Shown here in pieces: positions 25,034-36,659 of a stretch of DNA of 64,000 bases. Origin of the DNA: Lasioglossum baleicum. Its lineage: Eukaryota; Arthropoda; Insecta; Hymenoptera; Halictidae. The notes beneath the pieces were generated by a model. It was not told where the DNA came from and did not search any database. It saw only the letters and a list, made by a program, of their open reading frames with translations. Location of the stretch: positions 4,092,001 to 4,156,000 of the forward strand of contig NC_134943.1 in assembly GCF_051020765.1 (NCBI RefSeq), given 5' to 3'. Position 1 is the first letter of the stretch. Each line of letters begins with the position of its first letter. A program made the translations under genes and the position numbers.

Positions 25034-25462
25034 TACTCCATCCCCCAAAAATTAATTTTACTTATTATCTAATTTCTTCAAAGAAGGCTGGTCTAAATTT
25101 TATTGTTATTATAAATACATTACAAGTATACGTATAATGTTACAAGGTCAGAGTGTTATGAAAATATAAATAATTTTATTTCAATCTAGAGTCTAGAGGT
25201 ATGACACTCAATTAGGCCCTATGTTAGGCCAGGGGGTTAATATCGACGACACGCATAACTCCGATGTTCCGGCCGTTCGGCCGGCATAGTTTTGACAACA
25301 ATTTTCAGGGAATCAGTCGGCAGGTAGCGCACGTCTACGTTAACGTGCAAATAATTTCGGATTACGTAGCCGGTCGAGAGAATTGCAGCTACAGAGCACG
25401 TATGCGCAATCGCCGGAGACGAATCGTGATCAAACTGAAACACGCGACTCGCAGGCGCGACG

Positions 25463-25511
25463 CAGAGCAAAGCGGAACTGAGCGGAGCGGAGCAGAGCGG
25501 AGCAGAGAGAG
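25463..25511 (+). repeat. Short GAGCG/GAGCA minisatellite
   Basis: Imperfect tandem run of AGCGG and AGCAG pentamers. Confidence 0.75.
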
Positions 25512-25777
25512 CCGGACGCGTACAGTAACGAGGCCGGTGTTGTCAGAAAAAGGAAACACGGGATGCAATTCCCGGAGAGCTTTTCCACTTAACGGAGGCG
25601 CGCGCGGCCTCACACGTGGTCGACCAAGGCGATTTTTCCACACCGGACTCCAATCTCGTTCGGGCCAATGAGACTCGCAGTTACCCTTAATTCCGACGCC
25701 GGTTTTAAGAGTATCATGGAATGCGCCGGTAACGTGCCAACGGGGAACTAGATAACAATTTGATTATCGGGGAAGCG

Positions 25778-25794
25778 GCTGCTGCTGCTGCTGC
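25778..25794 (+). repeat. (GCT)n microsatellite
   Basis: About five and a half GCT units. Confidence 0.9.
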
Positions 25795-28300
25795 AAAGAA
25801 AGAGGATTCTTAATTTTTTCGTTCCATTGGCTTGTTGTTCCAAAGAGATTTTACGGTTGGAATGGTGCTTCAGCATTCTTTTTTTTTATCCGCTCGGCGG
25901 TAACGAAATGAGATTTCGAAAGTTATTTCTTTGTCATATCTACAGGGTGTTCACGTTATTACTAGTCGACGGCTTTCTTGGAAATAATAAATAATATGAA
26001 AACTGAGAGAGGAAGAAGCAATAATGTTTTTTCAATGTGTTTCCACGCAGTCAAAATGTGTTTTCCATTTTTGACCTTGTGTGATCCTGAACGTCATTGT
26101 ATGTGTATTGTAAAAATGAAGGTCACCACGATTTCATAAGAGAGGATTAAGAACCAAGTAAAATATGGATTTTTTGTACTAAATGATTTATAAGGTATTT
26201 CCAAGACCTGGCACATGTGGGAATTTATCTCTTGAAAAAGTGCTGTACGTAGTTGGAGAGCAATCTGTTTAATTGTGTTAAAACGTGCATGCTTTATTTT
26301 GGTTGTTTTGAAGGGTCTGAACAAACTCGTTCCGCAACCGCAAATGCAGATTCTCTTTCACAGCGGAAAACTTGCACTAGCTTCATTCGTTCTTGGGAAT
26401 TTTAACGTTAATTCCAACACGACCAGGCAGTTATGTAAAGCGGAGCGATTACGCCACACTTGTGTCGTGACTTTGTATTTAAATGGGAAGTCTAGTTCTC
26501 TAAACTTCTTTCCATACAATTACTCCCTTTCTCGAGTAATTTGGTTATCATAATAGAAAGCAGAAAATGGGATTTCGATGTTTCAGACGTTCAATTGTTA
26601 ATCGATACTTGAAAAGACAAAACATACAGATAGTATCAAAATAAATATACTGATATAAATTATTTAAACCAATGATTACACAAGGATACAAATAATTTTT
26701 CATGTTCACTTCCTGGGAGATCGTGTCTATAACAATAAATGTAATTATTTACCAAAATGAATTTTCAGAGAAGACTAACGTTCAAGTAGATTAAACAAAA
26801 TTAATTTAAGTCACTTATTAATGCTAGTATTGTATTAGAATTATAATTATTATAATATTAAAAGAATATATGAAACGAATGATCTATGTAAATTATTAAA
26901 GTGTCTGTCTGTTGCCGACTATTTCTATATTCAATAAGATTTATAAGCGTTGTAAATGGTATCGCACAAAATCCCGTTCCTACAATAATTTATAAATCTA
27001 CAACTAGAAATTGATAAAATCTGTGGAAAACACGATCTACCAACGTCACTATCAATTTGAATAGAAACAGCCAACGGTGACCAGCCCACAATCCATCAGC
27101 GACATATACAGATGGTCAACTTAAATTCTCCCTGAAATGAAGCATCACACGAAACAAAATCATATTGTATGTAAAATTCATGTTTACGCGTCGAACGTAT
27201 AGCTGTTCTGTTGTACAACCCGCTTACTCTAATTCTGCGTAGTATTAACACAGAATTGTAGACTCTGTTGTGTTCATATTACAAGTTTAGCCCTCTGAAC
27301 TCCATTTGATATTTTGCTGGGAACTTTTCCATCCGACACAACACAGCTGCAACTGTTTCACTTTTGCCTAATGAAAGCCGCCGAGGATTAGTTGGAAGAT
27401 GCAGGGAGTTTCAAAGGAAGACAGAGTGGTAGAACTAATGGAAAATTCATAAATCGTGTTGGGGAACTCAACGATTGTAAAGGGGCGGTCGTATTTCTCA
27501 GACAAAAAGGACCCTTAATACGACGAATAAATTTTGCCTCAAGATGCTAAAAAATATTTTCGAGATACACGTGTTTCATGTGCATGTGGAGAATGGAAAT
27601 AGAAACTTTGTTGTATCAATTCTGTGACCTTCCTTTTCTTTGTTCTGAGTGAGTATACAAGTATATTTTGCGGTTTATTGTGTTAGGATATTGACTGGTA
27701 TGTGTGTCGTTAGTGAATTAGCTCGGATTATTATTGTTGAAGACAAGAAGGAAAGAGTAGGCGTCACAGAATGACATCTCCTAATGCCGTTACGGAGTGC
27801 ACCGTTGAACACACGTGTCCACGGCACACTGCTGGCTGTGCAGCGCAAGCTTTTGTCTACTCCCTGTAGGGGAAGAGGGTGAATGGAAGGGTTTCTAATT
27901 AAGTTGCAAAATTAACTTCGTAAAACGTTGGAAATCGCTCGTATCGCCCACCGCGCCGTCCGGGGACACGATTTAAAGAGACGACTCTGTCGAGAGATGA
28001 TGTCCCGTTTCCGCGGCCCTTTGACAAGCAAATTGGACGCGAATCGTAAACACAATTATCCTTCCATACTCAGGCTAGCACTTATTGCCCGTCTCCTGGA
28101 CAATGTGAGGTCCGCTGAATGGCATTCCAGGGAAATCCTGCCTGTTGTGTGATTAATTATATCAATGATTGACGGTGCAAACCCGTTTGGGTTCTTTCTG
28201 CAATCTTCTCAAACATCAGACAGCAATATTTTTCCAATCCTTAATGAAGGATTTAAAATTATGGAAAAATATATTTAATGAAGCTTAACATACATATGTA

Positions 28301-28838
28301 CAGGATTATCCAAAATAGACTATAGGAAGTTTTTTTAAATAAAAAACATACTACTTTTAATTTTATTGGTTTTTTTTATTTAATTATCAAGTATCATCTA
28401 TGACAATTATGTGTGGAAGACGATATGTGTCAAATGACCACCACGACCATCAATTGATGTTGATGGGTCATTAGCAACACTTTCACGAACAGCAGCAATG
28501 TCTTCATTCGAACGAGCTGTTTTTGGTCTGCCAGACTTTGGTTTATCATGAACAGATCCAGTTTCATCAAATTTTTTAACCAACTTTCGAATTGTTTGCT
28601 CTGATGGACGATTATGTATGCCGAAAAAATCACGTAATTTTCGATGGTTATTTTTTATTGAACACTGATTTGCAAAATAAATTTTAATAACTTTAACACG
28701 CTCTTCAATCGTATACGACTCCATCGTTAAAATTGTCTATCATCGTAGGTTAGAGATACAAGAAAGTGACAAGAAACAAACATGGGGTTTGACAGATATT
28801 CTCATTCAACATCCTAAAGGTACTTTTGGATAACCCAT
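28301..28838 (-). mobile_element. Internally deleted Tc1/mariner-class element
   Basis: The left end (CAGGATTATCCAAAATAG, preceded by TA at 28299-28300) and the inverse of the right end (ATGGGTTATCCAAAAGTA, followed by TA at 28839-28840) share the core TTATCCAAAA. Between them sits a minus-strand frame (28407-28724) that keeps the transposase N-terminus and appears joined to a short C-terminal tail. The 538-bp length against about 1.3 kb for complete relatives fits loss of the central catalytic part. Confidence 0.85.
28407..28724 (-). CDS. Truncated transposase: N-terminal DNA-binding domain only
   Basis: A 105-codon frame that starts at an ATG and is uninterrupted. Residues 1-65 (MESYTIEERVKVIKIYFANQ onward) resemble the helix-turn-helix region at the start of insect Tc1/mariner-superfamily transposases of the kind annotated DUF4817 in Pfam (from memory). 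It includes the SEQTIRKLVKKFDETGSV segment and the following SGRPKT motif, which is typically a linker to the second helix-turn-helix. After about residue 93 it switches to GGHLTHIVFHT and stops. I read this as the original C-terminal tail, fused in frame by an internal deletion. All three catalytic acidic residues are missing. A protein made from it could bind transposon ends but not cut DNA. The start lies 114 bases inside the right terminal repeat, a plausible leader. Whether it is expressed is unknown. Confidence 0.75.
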   Translation of the reverse strand: MESYTIEERVKVIKIYFANQCSIKNNHRKLRDFFGIHNRPSEQTIRKLVKKFDETGSVHDKPKSGRPKTARSNEDIAAVRESVANDPSTSIDGRGGHLTHIVFHT

Positions 28839-28840
28839 TA

Positions 28841-30843
28841 TGTCTACAATTTACTATTTTATTCGTCCAAACATCTCGAATAGCAATCGAGAAAAACCTT
28901 TCATCAAGTTAGGGGTTCCCTTTTACTTTTTCACGATAAGTGCGAGCCTGAATCTACTGCAAATGAAATTTAAGCAAAGGGTGTTATTCAGAAAACTTAA
29001 ATACTAAAAGTATGAAAATGAAAGGGAGTAGTAAATATTATTCAGAGCTGATTCCCGACAGTTAACCGAACATCACATTCGAGACGGAATTAATGCATTA
29101 CCCATTAAAATATTTATTGTCACCATCATAATGGGTTTCTAATAATCACATGCAAGATAGCTTATCGATTCTCAAAGCCAAATTATTCAAGCCAATCCTG
29201 AACACGGAGCAACTTGTTCCACATTGTTCCGAGCTAATCAGGACAATATCGCTTACTTATCTAGGCACTGTATTAGATTAAGTTTTATTAAATTCGAAAG
29301 CTAATGAGGGACGGCTGAAGTGGTGGCACGTCACAATAGCGAACTCGTCGAGAAGTTATCCTACCGGAGACCCAAGAACGATCATATCGAGTAGGCGAAT
29401 GGTATACCAACATCCACTACGTTACCGGCACGTAGATTGTAATTTCCAGCGGAGGTATTTACGTTTTAAGCTGCTTAATGCGTAAGAAGAGAATTTGCGT
29501 GGAATTTAATCAAGCTCGTCGAAAAGGGAGACGCGAAAGGAATATTTTGGATACATCGCGGTGAATCGGGCTAGGCAACTACTCTATACGCGATACTCCA
29601 ATGTTCGATTCAGGAGCAACGTAAGGTATGGGCGTTTCATTTAACGGGACTCGCTAGAAAATATGAACGAATATTTACTGCACCCAGTACTCCACCTGAA
29701 TTTCTTTTTACACGGCTCGGTTTTACATAAATAATTTTCCAGCATGTTCTATTTGCTTTTACATGATTTGTCAAGAACAGACAGTTTCAAGTTGAGAATT
29801 GTACATTTTTAACTCTTCGTTAAACCGAGTGAATTGTGCGCACATATCAAAAGTTACAACAGTTTGAAATGTGTATAGATATACATTTGTACATGCTAAA
29901 AGTTTATCCATTGATATTGTACCGTTATCTACAAAGAGTTACTTGTCAAACTGTCGGAAATGTTCTACATTCATCTCTGTCAGTACATTTTTCCAAACCT
30001 CTATTTGCATATAAATGTCGTTCCCAGTGTCATAGCACTATTATGTATAATGATAACATATTCAATCACTCAGTGGGAAACAAATAATTTAGATGATCTA
30101 CGAATTCGTTAGTTTATTAACGATTATACGTAGTAAAACTGAAATACGAGAGCGAACAATGGCGTCTAATTTGTCCGAGTGGGGCACAGTATTCGCGGTT
30201 TATTAATACCGTTCAAACGAACCGGAAATATGTGTTCTTTGACTATTCTTTCCAGTGAAGACCGACAGGCAATCTTCTCTGTTAAGCCGACTGCTGGATC
30301 GTAGCGTCCTCACCGGTGCACAGAAAAGGAGTTTCTATGTAACGGCGTTGCCTCGTTTCCGTTTCGTCGACAGCCGTTTAAACTCCGCGGTAGAGCGACG
30401 CCCTGAATGCAGGATATATCGAAACGAATCCAACAAACTTCTCTGCCAAATTTGGTGGCTCATTCTCAACAAAAAAAAAAACTAATGCCCCTTATGAGTC
30501 TCAATTCATTATAAAGAAAGTGTTAGGAAAGTCGAATTTCGAATACCGATGTGGCTTGGAGAATAATCTACACTTCCTTGAACGGTGTAATTCCTGAGAT
30601 AACGTATGTTAATTTTATCCAATCAATCAACATGATACAGAAGGAGGAAACAACGAAGCTGATAAAAAAATGGCTGCCACGTGCCAGTCCAAGTCAATTA
30701 CTAATGGTGATTTTCAAACGGTAAACTTCAAACGGTAAAAAGATTAAAAGAGTTTAAGGACATCCATGTGTTGTCTTTTGCTTATTAAAATGATTGAAGC
30801 AATAAAAAATTTGTATATGGTACGTGTGCTTGACAATTGATGA
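28841..30843. other. AT-rich stretch, nothing recognised
   Basis: No supported gene. Short open frames only (for example 29836-30087 and 30255-30485, both +). Confidence 0.35.
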
Positions 30844-30886
30844 AGACAATTTTTATTTTGCACGAAGATCCGCAGTCTAGTGATTA
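30844..30886 (+). repeat. Dispersed repeat fragment, copy 1
   Basis: Contains GACAATTTTTATTTTGCA followed by AAGATCCGCAGTCTAGTGAT. The same segment is found at 33249-33290, and its second half in reverse at 33076-33103. Confidence 0.8.
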
Positions 30887-33073
30887 CTTTCCAATGGAAT
30901 TCGAACGAGAACTGATATTAATGAACGAAACAATGAAAAGACATGTTCAGTCGGCTCGAGGAATTTCGCTGAGTAGTACCGCAAATAGCGAAGCTCAGAT
31001 TCTCGCGATCGACGCCCTTCTTCCGAGAGAGTATCGAGATGATCGGGACGTGCGAACTACGAGGAAAAGATAGACCTGTTAAGACGAGAAACGATAGGAC
31101 ATAGAAAGAGAGAGAGAGAGAAAGAGAGAGATTGAGAGAGACAGGGTGAAGAGGAGGAAAATGATGAATGGATGGGAAAAGAAGGAAAGAGCACTTTACT
31201 CCACTTTCGAACGGTACACAAAGAGGTGAACTTTGCCCCGCGGATCTGGGACAGTGATTGTATTTTCAGGAAGCACGAACTCTGCTCAAACGAGCAAAAG
31301 TGCTCGTCTGAGAAAAATTGTCGTTCGATGGCGCAACACTGTTTGCCTGCTCGTTCTACTTCGGCTCGTCTTTTTTTTTTACAGCCCCCTTGGGCGGCAT
31401 TTAGGTGAACCTCGATCGGCGGCCGTTTTCGCTTATCGATTAGCGTCCCGAGGAGGATCCTTTTATTTAACGCACTGTTCGACAGTCTCGTAATCAATTA
31501 CGGCAGCATCCACCGATCGGCGCCACCTGCGCGCGCCCGTTTTTCTTGTTCACCTACCGGAATTACGAACGATTTCGTTGAAACATTATTTGGCGCCGAG
31601 ATCAGGTGTGGAAGCATTGCGCGCGTCGGCTTTTCCACATTAGTGTGTTACCGGCAGTCTCCGCGAGCGTATATGCGAATTCGCAATTCTCGACATTAAT
31701 ATATTAACCCCCGGCCCCGAGGGTGCGGAGAACTTCCGCGAAAGCAAGGTACAGATCCCATTTTTTATCTATACAAATATCAATCAAATGGTGGGTCCGG
31801 TAACATATTTATCTTGTTTATAAGACGCGAGTTATTGAGATATTTTTCTAAAAATTCTTATACAGCAATGGTTATCATGTAAATGCTGCTAAGGTTTGTT
31901 TCGCATACTCAAGCACTCGTTATATTGATTTCAGCACGTTTGTACTCTTGCAGAAAAATTGCAATAAATTGAAAATTGAAAATTCATGTAAACAGCGAAA
32001 AGAAAGGTTATTTCATTAATTTTACGGTAAATATTCAAATGCAACTGCTGGCGTTTTCGCTCACTGGAATTTACATGCTGAAGAATATTCGCCGAGTAGA
32101 AATAGCGAATTTCAGCTCGTCTCTTTTTTTTATGGAGCTTTTATATACGAAGTGCGGGTTAAAAGTCGCCATAAATGCATAACCACAGTCCAACGATGAG
32201 AACGTTTACCCGCATAATTAATGGTACGTTCTTATTGGCATATGTACTGGCAACGTAATCATCTTCCGTCGCATACTTTTATTTTCCGTTTATATTCTTA
32301 GAATAAATCCCGCAGACTGTAATCTTTCCGTAGTTTAATACCCTTAGTGCATTTATCACCGTCATTATGCCCTTTAACTCTTTTTCCTATACTTATATTG
32401 CACTTTGCTGTAAAGTTTAAAAGTTTATCTTGTCTCTGGAATCAGCGTAATACCTACTTCGATATACAGGGTGACCCAGCAAAACAAACAAATAAACATT
32501 ACAGGAAAAATGTAAATAATACAAATTAAACGTACAATTTTCTGCAATGCACTGTATAAGTAGCATTTTTTAATTGATCATTTCTCAATTAATCTTCAAT
32601 TTTTATGTACGGTATCGCATAAAGTATTTAATTTTCAATTACATTATCTTGGTACGGTTTTACGTAGAATGCCGGAGGGAACCTTGCTACATGAAAATAT
32701 ACACGTATGCATTTAAAAAATTTATGCGACTGCATAATGCACACGCGCCGTTGCACCCGCGAAAAAGATTCCATCCTAGAGAGTCTCCTTTGAATCATTT
32801 AACCTTTTCCTCCAAGATTTTTTTTAATTGCGTCTGAAAAAAAAGATCTGACTTTCCTAAGGCGCATACGTATACTACTACTTCCGACGTTAATTGGTTT
32901 CAACAGATATAGCACCTACACTTCGAAAGTATAAGCTGTGGATATGTAAGTTACAATGCTAACAGAACCGATGATGCATATAAGATAAATTGATGAACAC
33001 TTCAATACTCCTTGTGCATATTTATTATCGACACTTTCAAATCTGTGATATCACAAGTACTTGAATATCTAAG
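30887..33073. other. Unannotated stretch
   Basis: A GA microsatellite at 31103-31175 and a GC-rich patch at about 31370-31740. The rest is AT-rich. A lone TACAGGGTGACCC at 32465 resembles a transposon end, but no partner was found. Confidence 0.35.
31103..31175 (+). repeat. (GA)n microsatellite, imperfect
   Basis: GA-rich run with AAAG and TTGAG interruptions, grading into GAGGAGGAAAATGATG. Confidence 0.8.
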
Positions 33074-33292
33074 AGTGATCACTAGACTGTGGATCTTTAT
33101 GCATTTATAGCAAAACTGAGCAGATAAAATTCAAAATTGTTGGAAAATTAAAAAAATTTAAAATATCAATATATGATTTCTCCTCTATTAAACTCATTAA
33201 GGGAAGAAATAACATTCAATTTGATTTCTATTTCTTGCAATCGATCCAGACAATTTTTATTTTGCATAAAGATCCGCAGTCTAGTGATCACT
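33074..33292. repeat. Small foldback element (dispersed repeat, copy 2)
   Basis: The left arm starts AGTGATCACTAGACTGTGGA and the right arm ends as its inverse (TCCGCAGTCTAGTGATCACT), with about 30 bases paired. The outer ten bases, AGTGATCACT, are palindromic themselves. The right arm is shared with 30844-30886 and more weakly with 37430-37480, so this is a dispersed element. Superfamily not determined. Confidence 0.7.
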
Positions 33293-33912
33293 GTTAAAAT
33301 TTTCATTATAAAGATTTCCGATTGCAATAATTTGCAATATAAATTAATTAGTACATGTTGATTTAGTAATTTGTACGCACAATGTATGAACAATCGTAAT
33401 ATATATCAATTTCTCCGGATAAATAATATGCTCGATATAAAATTGCAGCGGAACAGGCTGAATCGAGTCAAACATGCCAAATGCACGCCTTTATTGTTTT
33501 CCGATATCATTTTCCTGAAAGTCGAAGTTAAAACAGTCGCGTTTAAAACAGTTTACCCTATAAATATCGGTTATTTCATCTATTCTTGATTGCACACAGA
33601 TTTATACGGAATATATCGGGATAAATAATCTTTCGGCATATTTACGGCTCTAGAAGATAAAACAAATAGAATAGAACATAATGCTCGTTTCCCTGAATGA
33701 GTATACTGTATCACAATTAATTACAATGAACACAAAAATATAGTACATCTGAAATGGCTGTATCACTGATTCGGATGTAACGAAAACGAGTTCACATTTT
33801 CTTAGGAAAAAAATCCCTCTTGTATGTAATAATTTTTTGTTTCGTGCAATTTTGATATAGTCAAGAATTATTAAAGCGTTTAAAACACTTTGTACGCCAT
33901 GTTTCTGTTCTA
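33293..33912. other. AT-rich stretch, nothing recognised
   Basis: Only short open frames with no resemblance to known proteins. Confidence 0.35.
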
Positions 33913-34273
33913 CAGGGTGTCTCAGCTGAAGGAGGCCACCTAAATACCTCCTTTATTTTTAATGGCACCAAAAAATATGTTCAAGAAAACAATTTCTTTT
34001 GTCCGGTTTTTTATCGGGAAAACTAATTTTTTTTATTGCATCTTGTTAATGACTTAAGCATATTCAAATGTATTTTTTCAGCCGCTATAAGATGGAATAA
34101 AAAAAATTACTTTTCCCGATAGAAAATATAACGATGACCGTGAAAAAACTATGAAAAATAACCGGACAAAATGAAATTGTTCTTCTATGATATTCCTCCT
34201 TCGATACCATTTAAATTATGCCATTAAAAATAAAGGAGATATTTAGGTGGCTCCCTTCAGCTGAGACACCCTA
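33913..34273. mobile_element. Near-palindromic MITE, family B copy 1
   Basis: The left end CAGGGTGTCTCAGCTGAAGG pairs with a right end CCTTCAGCTGAGACACCCT (the last bases are mutated). TA precedes the left end. Inner blocks also pair: TTTGTCCGGTT with AACCGGACAAA, and TTTATCGGGAAAACTAAT with its inverse. Compared with the copy at 48658, the left arm has lost two blocks of about 50 and 35 bases that the right arm keeps, so the hairpin is lopsided. No coding sequence. Confidence 0.93.
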
Positions 34274-34295
34274 AATAAAACTAATATTAGAAATA

Positions 34296-34524
34296 TTAGA
34301 TGATTGCATAAGTTCGTGCCCGAGTTTCATAGATGTCGTAATGCAGTGCATGGCGAAGTGCAAAAAGAAGATTATTATATATAATATTATATATAATAAA
34401 AATTGTATATTTTACAATTAGAAAAGAATGGTGACTATGTAATTTATTAATAAAGCCGTATTCTTTAAAATTTAACCATTGAATTTTATGTTCAAATCGG
34501 ACACGAACTTACGCAATCATTTGA
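34296..34524 (+). mobile_element. mariner deletion derivative
   Basis: Terminal inverted repeats of about 28 bp (ATGATTGCATAAGTTCGTGC at the left; the inverse of the right end reads ATGATTGCGTAAGTTCGTGT) lie between TA dinucleotides at 34294-34295 and 34525-34526. The last codons of a mariner transposase remain at 34424-34450, reading K-N-G-D-Y-V-I-Y-stop, which matches the usual NG(D/E/K)Y ending of the family. Almost all of the coding region is gone and the element is 229 bp. The interior contains an AT-rich TATATAATATTA palindrome. Unlike 52469, only the terminal repeats are inverted here. Confidence 0.88.
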
Positions 34525-34526
34525 TA

Positions 34527-36659
34527 GTTCAAAATATTATCACTGACCGAGTCAACCATGACCCAGTATTGGTAATGTAATCTGTGTGGTTCATGAATGA
34601 TGTCGCCTTGGTAGCTCATTGTGATGTCAGGACGTCTGTGTCTATTTGCTAGACATGATTCATTTGTATATTGACATTCTAATTATACACTGTCCATAGA
34701 GGCTACGTTTAACAAAATACATTATGCCCCGAGACATGGCGACCTTTGGAAAAGCCTATTACTCCGCGAGCCGCTGTATAATGCCAGCTTCACAAAGGTT
34801 GGCAAATATCATTTTGTTAATGCACGAATAATTACAATTGAAACGCGTACAAAGAGAATTCTTATTCGTCACTGTACCCACTTTGTCAGAGAACGTAGAT
34901 TAAGAATTACGTGAGCAGAATATAAGAACTATGTATTTTTAATCTCGCTAGAAAGGACCGCTTTCTACACATCGCTCGAGCTACTTTCATTACTTCAACA
35001 ATAGTGTACAGTGCCTTCACTGTTTCCATGAAAGTGACTTACTCGTGAAATTTTTAATAATATTGTTGGTGATATTCACGAGTTATTCACGTTGTAGAAA
35101 ATGCGAGTTTCGGGAAAAACGAATGCAAATTGTTTAAGTGGAAGGATACATTCATAATCGCTTGGTTAATATTTTTGATATGCTCTGTTTAAGACGATAG
35201 TACTCTATCCCGGACAGATTTAAAGATACACTGCAGAATCTGAAACTTTATAAACATGTTTATAGACCTCTAAATTGCATACATGAGTTTATGGTGTCTG
35301 AGTTTTATAACTAAAACTTATAAATTTTACATTGCTCCACTTCCACAGTGAATAATTACTACAGCTATAATGGTAACAATTTATTAACATTCATGAATGT
35401 AGTCTAAGTGTGTGCAAGTATGTATACAATGTTCTGTGATGGAAAACGAATGTATACAAATAACAAATGATAAAGTTAAGGCTATGCACAAAACGTGTTC
35501 TTCTGAATGTGTGTCACAGCTTAAAACTGTTTTCTTTTCACGATGTTTCTCAGCTTCAGAAATATTACAAACTCCGTGGGGATCGGATCCCATGAAAAAC
35601 GTGGTTGGCTAATCTCTGCAGCCCGTTTGTTGGTAAGAAACTACCTCACGTTGATACCATTGTGAAAGTGGATGTTGACATACAGTAAACTCCAGGTTCC
35701 CTTTGACACTGGGGTCTGACTCTTTGAAATCTTTTCAAAAGTCGATCTTCCACTTCTTTTTAATACTCTGCATTGACTATAGTGTTGGGAGGTACAAATT
35801 CTTCGTGAAAGATCTCTTGGAATAAAAAAGTGTGATAAAAGTAATCTCCTGTTTTTGTGGCAGGTTTCGAAGTTCTTTTATTAAAAATATTACAAGTGGA
35901 TTGTTAAATTCATATTATAGCACTTAGTTCTCTATAAATATTTGTAGGTTAAAACTTGTGTTGTGAAGTCATGTTAATGCATTAAAAAAATTTCAATTTG
36001 TCTGAATAAATGTTATTGCATTATATTAACATAATAGCGTTCCGTATAATGAAGCCTCTGAAACGTGAAACTGTCGTGCTATATGACGCTGGTTCTGCAT
36101 TGTTGTGTGACTTAGAACACAGCTCCAAGCAAACACTTGTATGATTTTTATCGTCCTCAAGCTAAGTAGAATAATTTTCCAGAAGTTTGCTCACTTATTT
36201 CCAGAACATCCTATATAACGTCGGGACAGGGTTAGGAAGTTCCGTAATCTCCGAAGCTTACCTCGGACAACTATGGTATATGCGGGTAAACATAAAAGTA
36301 CTGATTACTTATCTGGCCATTAATGATGCCATAAATATTTAATCCATGCATAATAATATCCCCAATAAAGAATCACAATCCCCTTTCCCGACAAAAATCT
36401 ATAAATTCAGAGCATAAATACTGCACAACGAAGGCCCCGAATTCACATGAATTAATAAATACAACTCACAACTGTAATTATGTTATTCACTGCTTCTTCG
36501 AGTATAAAGATATTTATTAGGCGTAAAAATGAATTCGTAGACCTCTTTTTGTGAATTTGTAGATTATTTCCTATTCTCTATTCATAATTTCGTTACCTTT
36601 CAATTAAAAAAGTATGAATGTACACTACCACAGAAGTTCTGTATCGGTTTTTCTAGAGG
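34527..36659. other. AT-rich stretch, nothing recognised
   Basis: No supported gene or repeat. Short complementary frames at 35384-35612 are not protein-like. Confidence 0.35.

Larger units (their letters stand above)
25036..28298. other. GC-rich patch then AT-rich stretch
   Basis: The GC-rich part (about 25240-25780) contains a minisatellite and a CTG repeat. The rest is AT-rich with no recognised gene. A lone transposon-like end, TACAGGGTGTTCACG, begins at 25941 with no partner found. Confidence 0.35.

Noticed and set aside
25941..25960. Lone transposon-like end TACAGGGTGTTCACG
   Set aside because: No inverted partner found within about 1 kb. Similar only in its first bases to the 43885 element.
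32465..32480. Lone end TACAGGGTGACCC
   Set aside because: No partner found; too short to support an element.
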